64,000 bases of DNA from Micractinium sp. NFX-FRZ. Its lineage: Eukaryota; Chlorophyta; Trebouxiophyceae; Chlorellales; Chlorellaceae. The number at the start of each line of letters is the position of its first letter. Within the stretch, counting starts at the first letter, position 1. The notes beneath the pieces were generated by a model that searched no databases, had not been told where the DNA came from, and saw only the letters and a list, made by a program, of their open reading frames with translations. Of the stretch, positions 54,301 to 64,000 are shown piece by piece. A program made the position numbers and the translations under genes. Where the stretch lies: positions 29,604 through 93,603 of the forward strand of contig JAPTJF010000236.1 of assembly GCA_029339195.1 (NCBI GenBank). The letters are read 5' to 3'.

Positions 54301-56523
54301 TGGAGATGCTGCTAACGTGTGTGGTGCGCGTGGGGCTAGTGTGGTTTGCAGTCCTGTGTTTCTGTGTTCCCCTGGTGCCGTGTATGCTTGAACCACCTGC
54401 TGCACTGGGGGGGAGCACTAGGTGCTCTAGCACAAGCGGGTGCTGGGTGGCATGTTCTGCTGTGGTTTGCGTGCATCAGGGAGGAGGGCACAAGAAGGGA
54501 GCGCAGTTCAGCGTGCGTGGCGGAGCTGGGCGCAGAGCCGCGCGCACCTACAAGCCCACAATTTCAAGCCAGCGCCCGTATGGCTCACCACCCGTGCCCA
54601 CCACACCCACACTGTGTGCAGCGCCATGGCACGCGTGGACCCCGCCACCGGCCGCCCCCGCGGCTTCATGCGCATGGGCCGCCACCCGCGCCTGGACTCG
54701 GTGCTGTTCACGCTGGATGTGCGGGATGCTCACTGGCGGGAGGCAAACAGGTGTGCGCCTGTGCCTTGCCACAGGTTGAGACTTCGGGAGGTCGGGTCCT
54801 TGGCTGCCACACCAGGCCGGAGCCGGTGCTGGGATACACAGGACCATGCGGGATGATGTCAACAGCAGCGGGAGGTCGATAGGCGCGTGCATGTCCCTTT
54901 GGGCAGCTTGCGCAGCGGCGGCATGCAGGGGCTGTATTGTGCTGCAGCAGCAGCAGCTGCTTCTGGTGGACAGTGGGGGCTCTGTGCTCTACACACGCAC
55001 GTGCTGCTGTCACCACCAGCTGCCTCGCTCACTTTCTCACTCCCCCTGCTTGCCCCAGGTACCTGCGAGAGCACATGGCGCGTGTGATCGGCGCGGCAGC
55101 AGCACAGCCAGGGGCCAGCGCTGGCAGCATCGTGGCGGCGGCCGCCGCGGCCGCCCCGCTGCCCGCGCTGCGCAAATTTGTGGCGGTGCGCACCGCCGGC
55201 AGCAGCACGCACGGAGGGGTGTGCATCCAGACAGCGGCGGTCCACACCTTCCTGAGAGAACTGCGAGGCATGCCTCTGTTTGCTTCTGTGACTGCGGCGC
55301 TGCCGCCGCCCACGCCCCGCAGCCGTCACGTGGATGAGGTGGCGGCCACCAACTGCCACACGGGCACCAACTCGGGCTGCTGGCCGCCACCCAACGGCGC
55401 CACCAGCAGCAGCTGCTGCAGCGGCGAGGCAGGCGCAGCAGGCGGCACAGCAGGCGCAGCACCGGCAGCAGCAGGCACTGCAGGTGTCACAGCAGGCGCA
55501 GCAGCGGCAGCAGCAGGCGCAGCAGCAGCGCCGGGAGGGGAGCGGCACGCGGAGCAGCAGTGGGGTTCGTGCGCTCTGCAGGCGGCGCAGCAGGCGGTGG
55601 CGGAGCGGCCGCAGGGGCCAGACGGCCAGCCTGCCGTCCCCGCTGCAGCGCCAGCTGGCGACACCTCAGCCTGCGCCTCCTCTGACAGCCTGGCAGCCAC
55701 AGCGGCCGCCAGCTCCTCGCCCGCCCTGGCCGCCTCGGCGGCAGAGCCTGCAGTGAAGGAGGATCTCTCAGTGGAGCGTGCTTGCATCCTGCTGCTGATG
55801 GCGCCAAAGGAGTCCTGGCAGGAGGTGGGGGACCAGAAGCTGAAGGAAGAAGTGCTGGCCCTGCTGGACGTCTCGCTGCACTCGGGTGAGCTGAGCTGGC
55901 GGGGTGCGCTGATGTGGCGCTGTGCTGACGTGGCGCTGCCCGGCAGGGCGTGGGGCAGGGCTGGTGCTGGGCGGGTGGGGCGCTGTTGCCGGTGGTGGGA
56001 CATGTTGAAATCAGGCAGTGGCTTCCGCCGGCCTTCTTAACCCCTTCCTCCTGATAGAAGGCGTTGCCGGCAGCGGTGGATTCTGTGCCGTCCCTAGCGC
56101 CACTCACGCTGTTTCCTCTCCGCCTCTGGCTACACTTTTCCATGCCTTACACTGGTTTACGCCTCCCTCACACTCTTACACTTTGTTCATGTCGTCTCAC
56201 GCCTCCCTTCCTGTCCTCACACCCTGGGCGCAGTGGTGGCTGCCGAGGTGGAGTACCTTGCCGCCCAGCTGTGGCAGCTTCCCATCATGGAGGAAGCTAT
56301 GGAGCAGAGCCAAGCGTCTGGCCACACGTGCGCCATGGACAACTGCGAACGCTGCGGCGGCAGCGACGGCAGCAGCAGCGAGGGGGAGGAGGAGGAGCAG
56401 CGGCAGCAGCAGCAGCAGCAACGACGGCAGTGTGCAGAGGCGCAGCAAGCAGCAGAAGGGGAGGGCGGCGGCAGCGGGGGCGTGGCTGCCGCGGAGCGCC
56501 AGCTGGCAGGGGTGGCTCTGTGA
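51343..56523 (+). CDS. PCS1: Phytochelatin synthase
   Basis: Gamma-glutamylcysteine dipeptidyl transpeptidase that makes metal-binding phytochelatins from glutathione. Exons: 51343-51670, 52166-52245, 52681-52775, 52984-53056, 53311-53467, 53860-53977, 54622-54750, 55059-55885, 56234-56523; all phases agree, giving 698 aa. The catalytic triad is Cys142 ([10 protein letters not shown]), His248 ([10 protein letters not shown]) and Asp266 ([14 protein letters not shown]). The spacing (106 and 124 residues from Cys) equals that of Arabidopsis PCS1 Cys56/His162/Asp180. Residues 1 to about 85 are an extra Ala/Pro/Gln-rich N-terminus that may be a targeting peptide. An in-frame ATG at 51574 would remove most of it. 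The C-terminal half is long and low complexity but contains Cys clusters ([24 protein letters not shown]) of the kind expected for metal sensing. Introns after exons 5 and 6 carry donor-side echoes. Confidence 0.95.
53555..53700 (+). repeat. Donor-side echoes of phytochelatin synthase exon 5
   Basis: The end of exon 5 (KEFLQTG followed by GTGAGC at 53468) is copied at about 53568-53592 (AAGGAGTTCCTGCAGACG plus GGTGAG). A shorter third copy lies at about 53675-53695 (CCTGCAGACGGGGGAGCG). Both lie in the following intron. Confidence 0.85.
54028..54320 (+). repeat. Three donor-side echoes of phytochelatin synthase exon 6
   Basis: The end of exon 6 ([15 protein letters not shown], donor GTGAGC at 53978) is followed by copies at about 54036-54090, 54180-54202 and 54268-54318. 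The first preserves 50 bases with a TAG stop inside. The second keeps only GAGATGGTGTTCAAGTGAGC. The third is degenerate. The decay along the series suggests successive duplications or ageing with distance. Confidence 0.85.
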
Positions 56524-56942
56524 GGTGCCTTCTGGCATGTCTGTCAGTCAGCCCAGCCGCAATGCCCCTTGGTCAGTAGCCACACTCACAGCTTCATTCT
56601 GCTGTCAGCAACCTGGGGCCGCAGCAGTGGAAACTCAGGCAGGTGCTAACTTCAGCCCAGCACAGTTTGCATCGGGCGGAGTGTGATGACTGCAAAAACG
56701 GGTGGAGGGGCTTCAGGAAAGAATTGGAGGGCAGGTAAGAACAACAATATGCATCCGCCTGAGAGCAAGTGACAGTGAGGGGTGCAGCTATCAAGTTCAG
56801 CAAGGTGCCAATAATTAGCAGCCGTGTGCCTGCCCCCACTCAACAGCACAAATTCACCCCCGGTAGCTGCTTTGCCTCCAAAGGCTACACGGGGGATCTT
56901 CAGGGTTACAGCAGTCACGAAATGCATGCAGCTACAGGCGTC
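56524..56942. other. Convergent intergenic region, PCS and SET gene
   Basis: 419 bp between two 3' ends. A minus-strand TGTAA at 56906-56910 lies 33 bases after the SET gene stop and is a candidate poly(A) signal. No plus-strand TGTAA is evident for the PCS gene, and no other gene is supported. Confidence 0.55.
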
Positions 56943-59900
56943 TCACAGCAGCGCATCACCATACAGTTGCAGCGCTCCCTGGGCTGCCGCCAGCAGCCGC
57001 TTGGTTTCCAGCCGTGCCGCCACCGCCGCCGCGCGCCGCGGGCCCATCGCCTCTCCTGCCAGCAGCGCCTCATCCGTGCCAGCTGTCGTGGGCATGGCGG
57101 CAAGCGCCGCCTGGCACTGCGCTGCCAGCGCCGCCACCGACTGCCGCTCCCGCTGCAGGTCCGCTTCCGATAGCGGTGTGGGGGCTGCTGCTGCTGTGCC
57201 TGCTGTGCTGCCGCCAGCAGCGGGGATGTCTCTCAGGAAGGGCTGCAGGGACATGAGAGTGGCCAGCAGGCGCCGGCGGTGCGCATCTTCTGCGCTGTCG
57301 CTCATGGCGGCCGACGCGGCTGCTGTGAGGTCAAACCCAGCAGCGCCGCCTGCGGGCGTGAGCCCTAACGCTGCCAGCAGGCGCGGGGCACTGAGGCTGG
57401 GGCGCTGCGAGCCAAGCCCGCCGCCGCCGCCTGCCGCTGCTGCTGCTGCTGCTGCCAGTTGGCTGGCGATGTCGTCGCCTGCGGCAAGCGTGGGTTGCAA
57501 GAGCACAGGTTGTTGCTATACCAGGGTCAATCCAGGCTGGCGACCCCCCCATTGCCCGCCCCAGCAAGCTTGACAGCGCGGCTGCCACACAGCCGGACCC
57601 TGTGGGCCAGGTGCCCAGGCAGCCTTGAGGCCTTCATCCCTCCTCAGCGCCTGCCCCGCCCTCGGCGCCTCATCTCAACCACACACAACAAGAAGCATTG
57701 CGGCGCCTGCCCCGGCTTTGGCACCCCACTTCTCAGCAAATCCTTGCACACAAAGCAACGTGCTCACCTGCCACAAAAGGCACCCGGTCGTTCAGGTTCC
57801 CTGACACCACAAACCCATAGTCCCTCATCAGCCCCTCGTTGCTCTTGTGGGTGCACCCGTAGCTGATGCAGGCCTCCACGCCTGGCGCAATGTCCTGCAG
57901 CTTTGCACAGAGTAGAATGTGTATGGTCACATCATGGCGCATGCATTGGGTGATGTAAGAGAGAAGGTGCCCCGTAGCTGATGCAGGCCTCCACGCCTGG
58001 GCCGCTGTCCTGCAGATGTGGGGGACCATAGAGTAAGATTTGTGAAAAACAATCATGTCATGGAGCGTGCATGATGATGAGAGTGGGGTGGGGCACCGGC
58101 AGAGGTGGTGCAGGCCTCCACGCCTGGCGCACTGTCCTGCATGCCTCGCGGCACGCAGATTGCATAGGTTGGCTGCTAAAAACACGCCGAGTTCATGCGT
58201 TAGGGCAAGTGTGGGGGACATACACTGTCAGGCCTGCAAGCGGCCCAAACTGCAACCCTGCGCCCACACATTGCCCTGCTGGCGCCATGTCCTGTCACGC
58301 CTGCCGCCCCCATTCCTTGCTCGCCTGCAGCGCCGCCAGCTGGAAAGCGCCCACGCCTCGCCCACACAACCTGACGGCCCTCCGCCCTCTGGCACTACCT
58401 TCCCCTTTGGTTTCTCCGCTCACCTGCAGCGCCGCCAGCTGGAAGGCGTCTGCCGCAGCCACAAACTGGTACCCGGCATTGGGCTGCAGCACGTGGTTTG
58501 CCATGTCAGCGCAGGGCACCATGAGGCTGACTGTCTCCCCCGCGACCTGCACAGCAGGGGCACAGCAGCGCGTGGTGCCATGTCAGCACAAGGTGGGGGG
58601 GGGGGGGTGCGGCGCGAGGGAGGCGGGGCGTCAAGATGCGCATTGAGCGGGTGGCGGCATGTGCCGATAGCTCACTCCCACACACCCTGCCTCCCCACCC
58701 CACCCACCCACCCACCCACCCACCGTGTCACTGAAGCAGCGGGAGTTGACCATGCAGGCCGCCCAGACCGTGTCGTCCACGCTGTCAGACAGCTTGAGCG
58801 CCTTGAGCTCTCCAGTCGTGCTGCTGAACAGCCTGGAGAACAGAGCCGGGTTGAAAAGGAAAACGGTGCATCAAATGGTGGCGCCGTCCACTGAGTCGCC
58901 CAGGTTGAGCGCCTGGAGCTCTCCACTCATGGACCATGAACAGCATGCAGATACAACGGAATTATTAACCCGATCGGGCGACAGGGCCCGTAACCTGCTG
59001 CCTGCCGGCATGAAGGCCACGAAGGGGTGTGAAGCACAAGGCATTACTAGACAAGCCTCTGCAGCCTCCCACCTGTGGTGCAGGGCGGACATCTGCTGCC
59101 CGTCTGCCATGGCTTGAAGAACCAACACACCCCGGGGTGAGAAGTACTTGAGCCTTATTGATTGCACAAGCCCCCCCACCTGTCGTGTAGGGCGGAGATC
59201 TGCTGCCGCTCCAGGCGAGCACGCGACTCCAGCAGCGGGCTCTGCAGCTCACTCAGCTCCTCTTCTCTAAAGTTCATCAGGCAAGACATCTCGCTCTCCT
59301 GCACAGTGGGACAGTTTCGAGTTTACTCGGCAGCTTGTGGCTTCCGCTCGACAGTTCATCAGGCACGACATCTCGCTCTCCTGCAAACGTGGGCAAAGGA
59401 AATTGTAGTCATGGGAGCGAGGCTTGGCAAGCGCATGTTTGTATCCGCTCAACGATTCATTCAGCAGCTCTTGAGGTAGACGTTGCAGGAACAGAAACAC
59501 ATGGGCGCTCAGTACATGGGTCAGGCCGGTGCCATGGGAACAAAGGTATGCACGTGTCGTCACAGAGAGGCATACAGCCGGTTATACATAGGAATACAGC
59601 TGCCAGAACCTACCTGCGGCAGCACGTCGATGTAGAGGCGCCAGGGCCCCGCCGCATTCTGCTTCAGCCACAGCAGCCAGGCAGCCAGCCGCACAAACCA
59701 GTCGCCCTCGTCTGCACACAGAACCAGATCAAGGGTGTCAAGCAGGCAAGTTTACGTGTCAGCACAGCAGCGACAGCAGGTGCCACTTCAGCAGCGGCAG
59801 CTCAGCCTGCCTGGCAGCAGCAGGCAACCTCCTGGCCAGTACCTCAAATGGTCGTGCACCGCCCTACCCACCCCTCCCAATCACACCATAAGCCAAAAGC

Positions 59901-60821
59901 CAGGCCCAACTGATGTCAACAGCAGGCACCGGTTGAGAAGCGGCGGCAGCACCAGCATGCCCCCTGTCGCATGCAACGCAAGTGCCAGTGCTCCGGCCCC
60001 CTCCTCTCAAGCGCACCTGACAGCAGGTACCGGTTGAGCAGCGGCGGCAGCCTGCCGTGCAGCAGCTGCCAGTCCTCCAGAGCCCGCCTGCCCAGCGCAT
60101 TGCCCTTGGCTGGTTCGTCAGTGACACACAGCAGATTGAAATAATCGACTGCAAATGGGGGGAAAGGAATAAACATTGATCCAATACACAAAGGCACGGC
60201 TGCCCTTGGCTGGCTTGTCAGTCACGCAGAGCAAGGGGGGAAAGGGGATCACCAAGAAAACAGGATGCCCTTGGCTGGCGTGTCTGTCACATCAAGAAGC
60301 CTGGAATAATCGGCGGTGAGGGAGGATGATGATCAGGAAACAGGTCAAGGAAGTGTGTAGTGCTGGCCAGTGCCGGCGTGGCGGCAGGGTGCCAGCACGA
60401 TGAAGGGCGGCGGCAGCAGCGCGACGGGGGGCAGCCCTGCAGTTAGTGCTGGCAGGACCGTCTGGCCTCGAATTTCCTGATACCTGGCGTTACCCGCCAA
60501 CCAGTCGCACCCACCAGAGAGCAGTGTGGAGCCTTTGGCCACTGGCTGCGTCGGCACCAGCCCGCGGCCCAGCGGCGTCGGCGCCGCGCGGGCCAGCCCC
60601 CCTGGCGCCGCCAGCACGCCGGAAAGCTGCGTATATAGCTGCTCAAATGACGCCGTGGCGACGCCAGCAGAGGCCTGGGCGAGCACGGCTGCCTGCCTGC
60701 CCGCTCGCCGCTGCTGTCGGCGGGCCAAGTGCCGTCTGCAGCCGCCCGATTGAACCTGGGCGCGATGCACATTCCCTGGGTTCAGAGCGGCAATGCCGCA
60801 GCAGAGCGACATGCTCGCCAT
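56943..60821 (-). CDS. Plastid SET-domain protein methyltransferase, Rubisco LSMT-like
   Basis: Predicted SAM-dependent protein-lysine methyltransferase of the split-SET LSMT/SETD3 type; substrate unknown (Rubisco large subunit or plastid aldolase are known substrates of relatives). Exons: 60821-60515, 60148-60017, 59711-59614, 59298-59180, 58832-58724, 58546-58424, 57894-57768, 57478-56943; all phases agree, giving 516 aa. Residues 1 to about 57 are Arg/Ala/Ser-rich, as in a transit peptide. SET motifs: GRGL (85-88), VPCADMANH (265-273, with N272 H273) and GVEACISYG (301-309, Tyr308) followed by KSNEGLMRDYGFV. The C-terminal part after about 338 is helical and Ala-rich, in the position of the Rubisco-LSMT substrate-binding domain. 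Five exons have echoes in adjacent introns. Confidence 0.88.
57955..58140 (-). repeat. Two acceptor-side echoes of SET gene exon 7
   Basis: Exon 7 starts at 57894 with DIAPGVEACISYG. Copies at about 57972-58015 (DSGPGVEACISYG, CTGCAG-type acceptor) and 58106-58140 (DSAPGVEACTTS) lie upstream in transcript order. The copies hold the same CTGCAGGAC junction or a one-base variant. Confidence 0.85.
58312..60310 (-). repeat. Echoes of SET gene exons 6, 5, 4 and 2
   Basis: Positions 58318-58356 copy the donor end of exon 6 (AFQLAALQ). Positions 58887-58930 copy part of exon 5 (GELQALNLGDSVD for GELKALKLSDSVD). Positions 59350-59390 copy the acceptor and ESEMSCLMN start of exon 4. Positions 59925-59957 copy the donor end of exon 2. 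Positions 60199-60232 and 60264-60300 copy the VTDEPAKG region near the start of exon 2. Confidence 0.8.
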
Positions 60822-61514
60822 GACTGGTCCTCCTCAGGTGGGCAGCTGAGGTTACAGAGCAAAATGCCAGACGGAGAGGGAGTAGAACGACGTAAACGAT
60901 GCGGGAAGCAGTTCATAAGCCAGGCAGTGCGTGTGCAGGGGACACAGGAGAGGTATGGGATACAGGCGGTAGGCACAGCGCTGCCAGCGGACGTAGCGGA
61001 TGCAGCATGCGACACACGAAGCAACTTATTTGGAACGCAGTACGGAAGGTAGAACAACAAGCGAGTGCCCGTGCCATCAACTGCCCGCTGGCCCGATAAA
61101 TGGCTGCGGTAGCGGGCCAACGATGGGCGCTGTATGGGGGTCCCTGCAGACAGCGGGGCGGGGAGCAGCCATTCAAGGGCACAAGCTCAGCCCTCTTCCT
61201 CCACACTATCCACACCTCCAACCTCCATCGCAGGTCCGCACACTAGCGCCCCTCTATGGTACTGCCCGCTCATAGCCCAAAGCAACCCTCCAGCACCCAT
61301 CAAAGCGCCCACTTGCCTGCAGTCGACTGCACGGGCCGAAGCGGCAGCAGCAGGGGGAGGCAGGGGAGCGGGTCAGCGGTGCGGCGTCAGTGCTACATAG
61401 GGTAGTGGAAGCCACACACAGTGCACACGCCAGACCATTGCTGAGCCAGGCCAGGCCACATGCACATACAACGACGGACACCCTGCACCTGCATCCATCT
61501 GCCTCCCTTGTTCG
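60822..61514. other. Intergenic region upstream of the SET gene
   Basis: 693 bp between two minus-strand genes. It should contain the SET gene promoter (next to 60822) and the LEA-2 gene 3' UTR (next to 61514). A minus-strand TGTAA lies near 60852-60856. Small open frames show no recognisable domain. Confidence 0.5.
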
Positions 61515-63797
61515 TCACTCACTCATGAAGTATGTGTCGATTGTGGCCAGGTGCTGCCGCTGCCAGAAGTAGCGTGCCGTGAGGCGGCCCTTGAGGAAGA
61601 AAATCAACACCTGGGGGGGTGGGTAAAGTGGGTGGGCAGGGCGGGCCAGGGTGGGTGGGTAGGGGAACAACAGGGGCTGGAGGGTTGATCATTGTGGGTT
61701 GGCGGGTGGTGTGGGTTGGGTGGTATAGGCAACTGGCATCATTCCGGGAAGGCGCCTCCGATGCGCATCACATCTCACCACACACCAAAACAAAGTGGAA
61801 TACCTGCACGCACAAGGTGGAGCACTGCATAAGGGCATTGCAAGCCCTCCGCCAGTCCACACCACCCCCACATGCCACTCCCCCACACGACCACAGCATG
61901 CACAGCAGCGGGCGCGCCCACCTCTGGGAATGTGGAGCACTGGCTCAGGATGGCGAGTATGTAGTCAGAAGGTACATCGCTGGCGTCTATCGCAACGTCC
62001 AGCAGCTGCCGACGGCGTGGGAGGGGGGCAGGGCAGGGCGGATGCGGCGTGAGAGGCGGCAGCGGGGCGGGGAGGAGGCGGGGGGCGGGAGAGGCGGCAG
62101 CGGGGCAGCGGGAAGCGAGCGGCGGGAGGGGGGCCAAACAGTGAGCAAGTGAAGCTGCACAACTGGGCCAACTAGTGCTGTTCGAGCCACGTGGTGTGGC
62201 AGGTACGGCACAGGCACGCAGGCGCAGGCGGGGCAGGTGTGAGCACGACCGGCAGAGCTCTCACGCTCGGCCAGCCCAGCGAGTGCCGGCCCACCTGCCC
62301 CACAGCCGCAGCACCAGCAAGCCAGCTGCCGGCTGCCGGCTGGCACGGGCCTCCCAACCCACCCTGCCCTTCATCCATCCCACCTTGGGACTGGCTCGCG
62401 GCGGCAGGCGCAGCCGTCCCACGGTGCCCCGCCCCGCCACGGTCTTATAGAACAGCACGTGCAGGTCGCCTTCTATGGAAGCTGCCAGGTAGTTTGGGTT
62501 GTACACCGGCACGCGCGCCAGCAGCTTGAGCTGGTAAGTGGACTGCACGGGAGAGGGGCGTGAGTGGGAGGGGGCGGACGGAGGCTGGCTGTGAGCGGGC
62601 AGGGCGCTGAGATTCTTTGGAGGAAAGGCAGGGGCGGGACACTGCCCTCCGCCCTCCAAACAACAGACCAACAACACACGCAGGCAGCATCGCAGCCTCT
62701 GCCTGTTTGTCTCCCCCTCCACCCCCTGTACCGCCCAAGCCTCTGTTGTGTGCCAGCTCGTCCAGCCAGGCTGCGCCCACGCTGGATCCCTCCCATCCTG
62801 ACCGCTGCCAACATTCAGCAGCATCCCCGTTCTCTTCTCCCCTCTCACCCCATCCGCTCATCCTCCCACCGTTCATTGTGTTCCAGCTCATGCCATCTGT
62901 TCCCACGCTCATCTCTCCCACACCGGGAATGTTCAGCACCATCTTCCCCACCCTCTCAACTCACCTTGGTTGTGTTCCAGCTCATGCGGTCGGTCTTCAC
63001 GCTGATTTCGCCGACACTGACGCCACGCGGCACCGCCACAAACACCGCACCCGCCACCACACAGGCAAAGAGGAGCAGGAAGGCAGCCGTGAGGCGCGTG
63101 TCCCGCGGCTGCAGGCGCGCGTCTGCAGACGAGCAGGCAGGCCGTAGGTAACAGGATGAGGGCAAGGGTTGGGGGGATAGGGGATAGCAGAGTGGGGAGG
63201 GCGGCGGCGGGGAGGCCGGGAGGCAGGGCAGGCACCACCGGCGCCAGCAGGGCACGCGGCTGCACGCTGCACAGTCAGAGCCATGTGTTTTCTGAGGCAG
63301 CAGGAGCTGGGCCTGTGTGCATGCAAGGTCCCAGCGGCACGTTACCGGGGGAAGTAGCACCAGCAGCATGCAAACCTGACAGGGGTATGAGAGTGAGGTA
63401 GCCGCTAGGAGGCGGCGGCTCCTGCGCCGGCCGGCCCCACGGCAGCCGCACGTGCTCTGAGCACCACGTCTTGGCTCTGCAGGGACACGAACTGGCTGGC
63501 ATATTTTGCGGCGTGGGTTCACGTGCCTGCTAAGTTTCAGGCTGCAGGTTTGCTGGGTTGTCACCCGCTGGCGGCGCCCCTCCCCCGCTGCTGCCGCTCC
63601 TGCCGAGTGGCAGCCGTCCCCCACCCCCCGCGGGGCACACCACCTCGGCAGTCCCGCTCGCTGCGCTATGTAATTGCTGCTGCGGCGCACCTGTCCCACA
63701 CGCCGCCCTGCTGCACATACTCCGCCTGAATCGGAGGCGCGAACTCTGTGTCAGGCGAGGGCACCCCGTCTGGCAGCGGCGTGTAGCCGCCAGCCAT
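61515..63797 (-). CDS. Single-pass membrane LEA-2 domain protein
   Basis: Predicted membrane protein of the LEA-2 (NDR1/HIN1-like) type, a fold linked to stress or membrane-contact roles; its own role is unknown. Exons: 63797-63691, 63476-63376, 63122-62965, 62542-62384, 62005-61922, 61610-61515; all phases agree, giving 234 aa. A Pro-rich cytosolic N-terminus (about 1-75, with PPPPSGYLTL) leads to one membrane helix (AAFLLLFACVVAGAVFVAV, about 80-99). The LEA-2 beta-sandwich follows, with VPVYNPNYLAASIEGDL as the typical N-P-N core. The stop follows TYFMSE, but the same bases also form a GTGAGT donor, so another short exon may exist. The second exon uses an unusual GTTTGC donor. An upstream in-frame ATG at 63953 would add 52 residues and is less likely. 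Confidence 0.78.
62876..62948 (-). repeat. Donor-side echo of LEA-2 gene exon 3
   Basis: The end of exon 3 (GEISVKTDRMSWNTTK, donor after 62965) is copied just downstream in transcript order as GEMSVGTDGMSWNTMN. The copy is about 60-70 bp long and starts within 20 bases of the real donor. Confidence 0.85.
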
Positions 63798-64000
63798 TGA
63801 GCGTGATCTATGCGCCGATAGGGCTGCCCAGTCGAGCGAGGGTTTCGAGCCAAGTGAGGTCAAGTGCTGGGGTTTGGCAGTAGGGCCCTCTAGCGTAGAC
63901 AGTAGCAATTGAAAGCCGTCTATAGAAGAAGAAGAAGAAGAAGAAGGTGACACGCTTGGGTGACTGGGGGGTGATACGCGACAGCCTGGCTGGCGGCGGC
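63798..64000. promoter_or_regulatory. Upstream region of the LEA-2 gene
   Basis: This should contain the LEA-2 5' UTR and part of its promoter. A (GAA)n run of about 22 bases lies at 63924-63946. No further gene can be recognised before the window ends. Confidence 0.45.

Noticed and set aside
1..64000. Viral or transposon genes (integrase, reverse transcriptase, capsid)
   Set aside because: I looked for family motifs of these proteins in all frames and saw none. All recognisable proteins are ordinary nuclear genes.

Overview
This window is nuclear DNA from a GC-rich, intron-dense green alga, most likely Chlorellaceae (Chlorella/Micractinium type, Trebouxiophyceae). The evidence is short exons with GTGAGY/GTGGGT donors and CTGCAG acceptors, a plastid-type pyruvate dehydrogenase E1-alpha, a plant-type PH-RCC1-BRX protein, a phytochelatin synthase, TGTAA polyadenylation motifs and many CCTG/CAGG arrays. 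Genus is inferred from sequence style, not from a database match. I rebuilt ten genes exon by exon by requiring splice sites and reading phase to agree at every junction; every model closes in frame.

Layout. 1-1848: no confident gene. 1849-8035 (-): secreted GH18 chitinase with one hevein domain (526 aa, 14 exons). 9175-17436 (-): tandem GH18 paralogue with Pro-rich linkers, one peritrophin-type CBM14 and two hevein-type CBM18 modules (780 aa, 19 exons). 18418-22971 (-): plastid PDH E1-alpha (430 aa). 23483-27235 (+): short-chain dehydrogenase/reductase (388 aa), divergent from the PDH gene. 27611-28721 (-): coiled-coil protein (332 aa). 29293-32261 (-): ankyrin-like protein (614 aa). 32948-41237 (+): PARN-type poly(A) ribonuclease (730 aa), divergent from the ankyrin gene; its first intron holds a 24-bp minisatellite and an assembly gap. 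41831-51041 (-): PRAF-like PH-RCC1-coiled coil-BRX protein (about 1772 aa). 51343-56523 (+): phytochelatin synthase (698 aa), divergent from the PRAF gene across about 300 bp. 56943-60821 (-): plastid-targeted SET-domain methyltransferase of the Rubisco LSMT type (516 aa). 61515-63797 (-): single-pass membrane LEA-2 protein (234 aa).

The two chitinases form one functional unit, probably for remodelling or digesting chitin-like wall or external polymer. The other genes are unrelated housekeeping, regulatory or stress genes.

The most unusual signal is structural. Across most of the genes, introns carry partial tandem copies ('echoes') of the neighbouring exon edge, each with its own splice site: acceptor plus exon start, placed 5' of the real exon, or exon end plus donor, placed 3' of it. 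I counted more than 35 copies. The two chitinase paralogues also differ by precise single-intron presence/absence at two places. Together these suggest that splice-junction-anchored tandem duplication is an active source of intron growth, and perhaps of new introns, in this genome.
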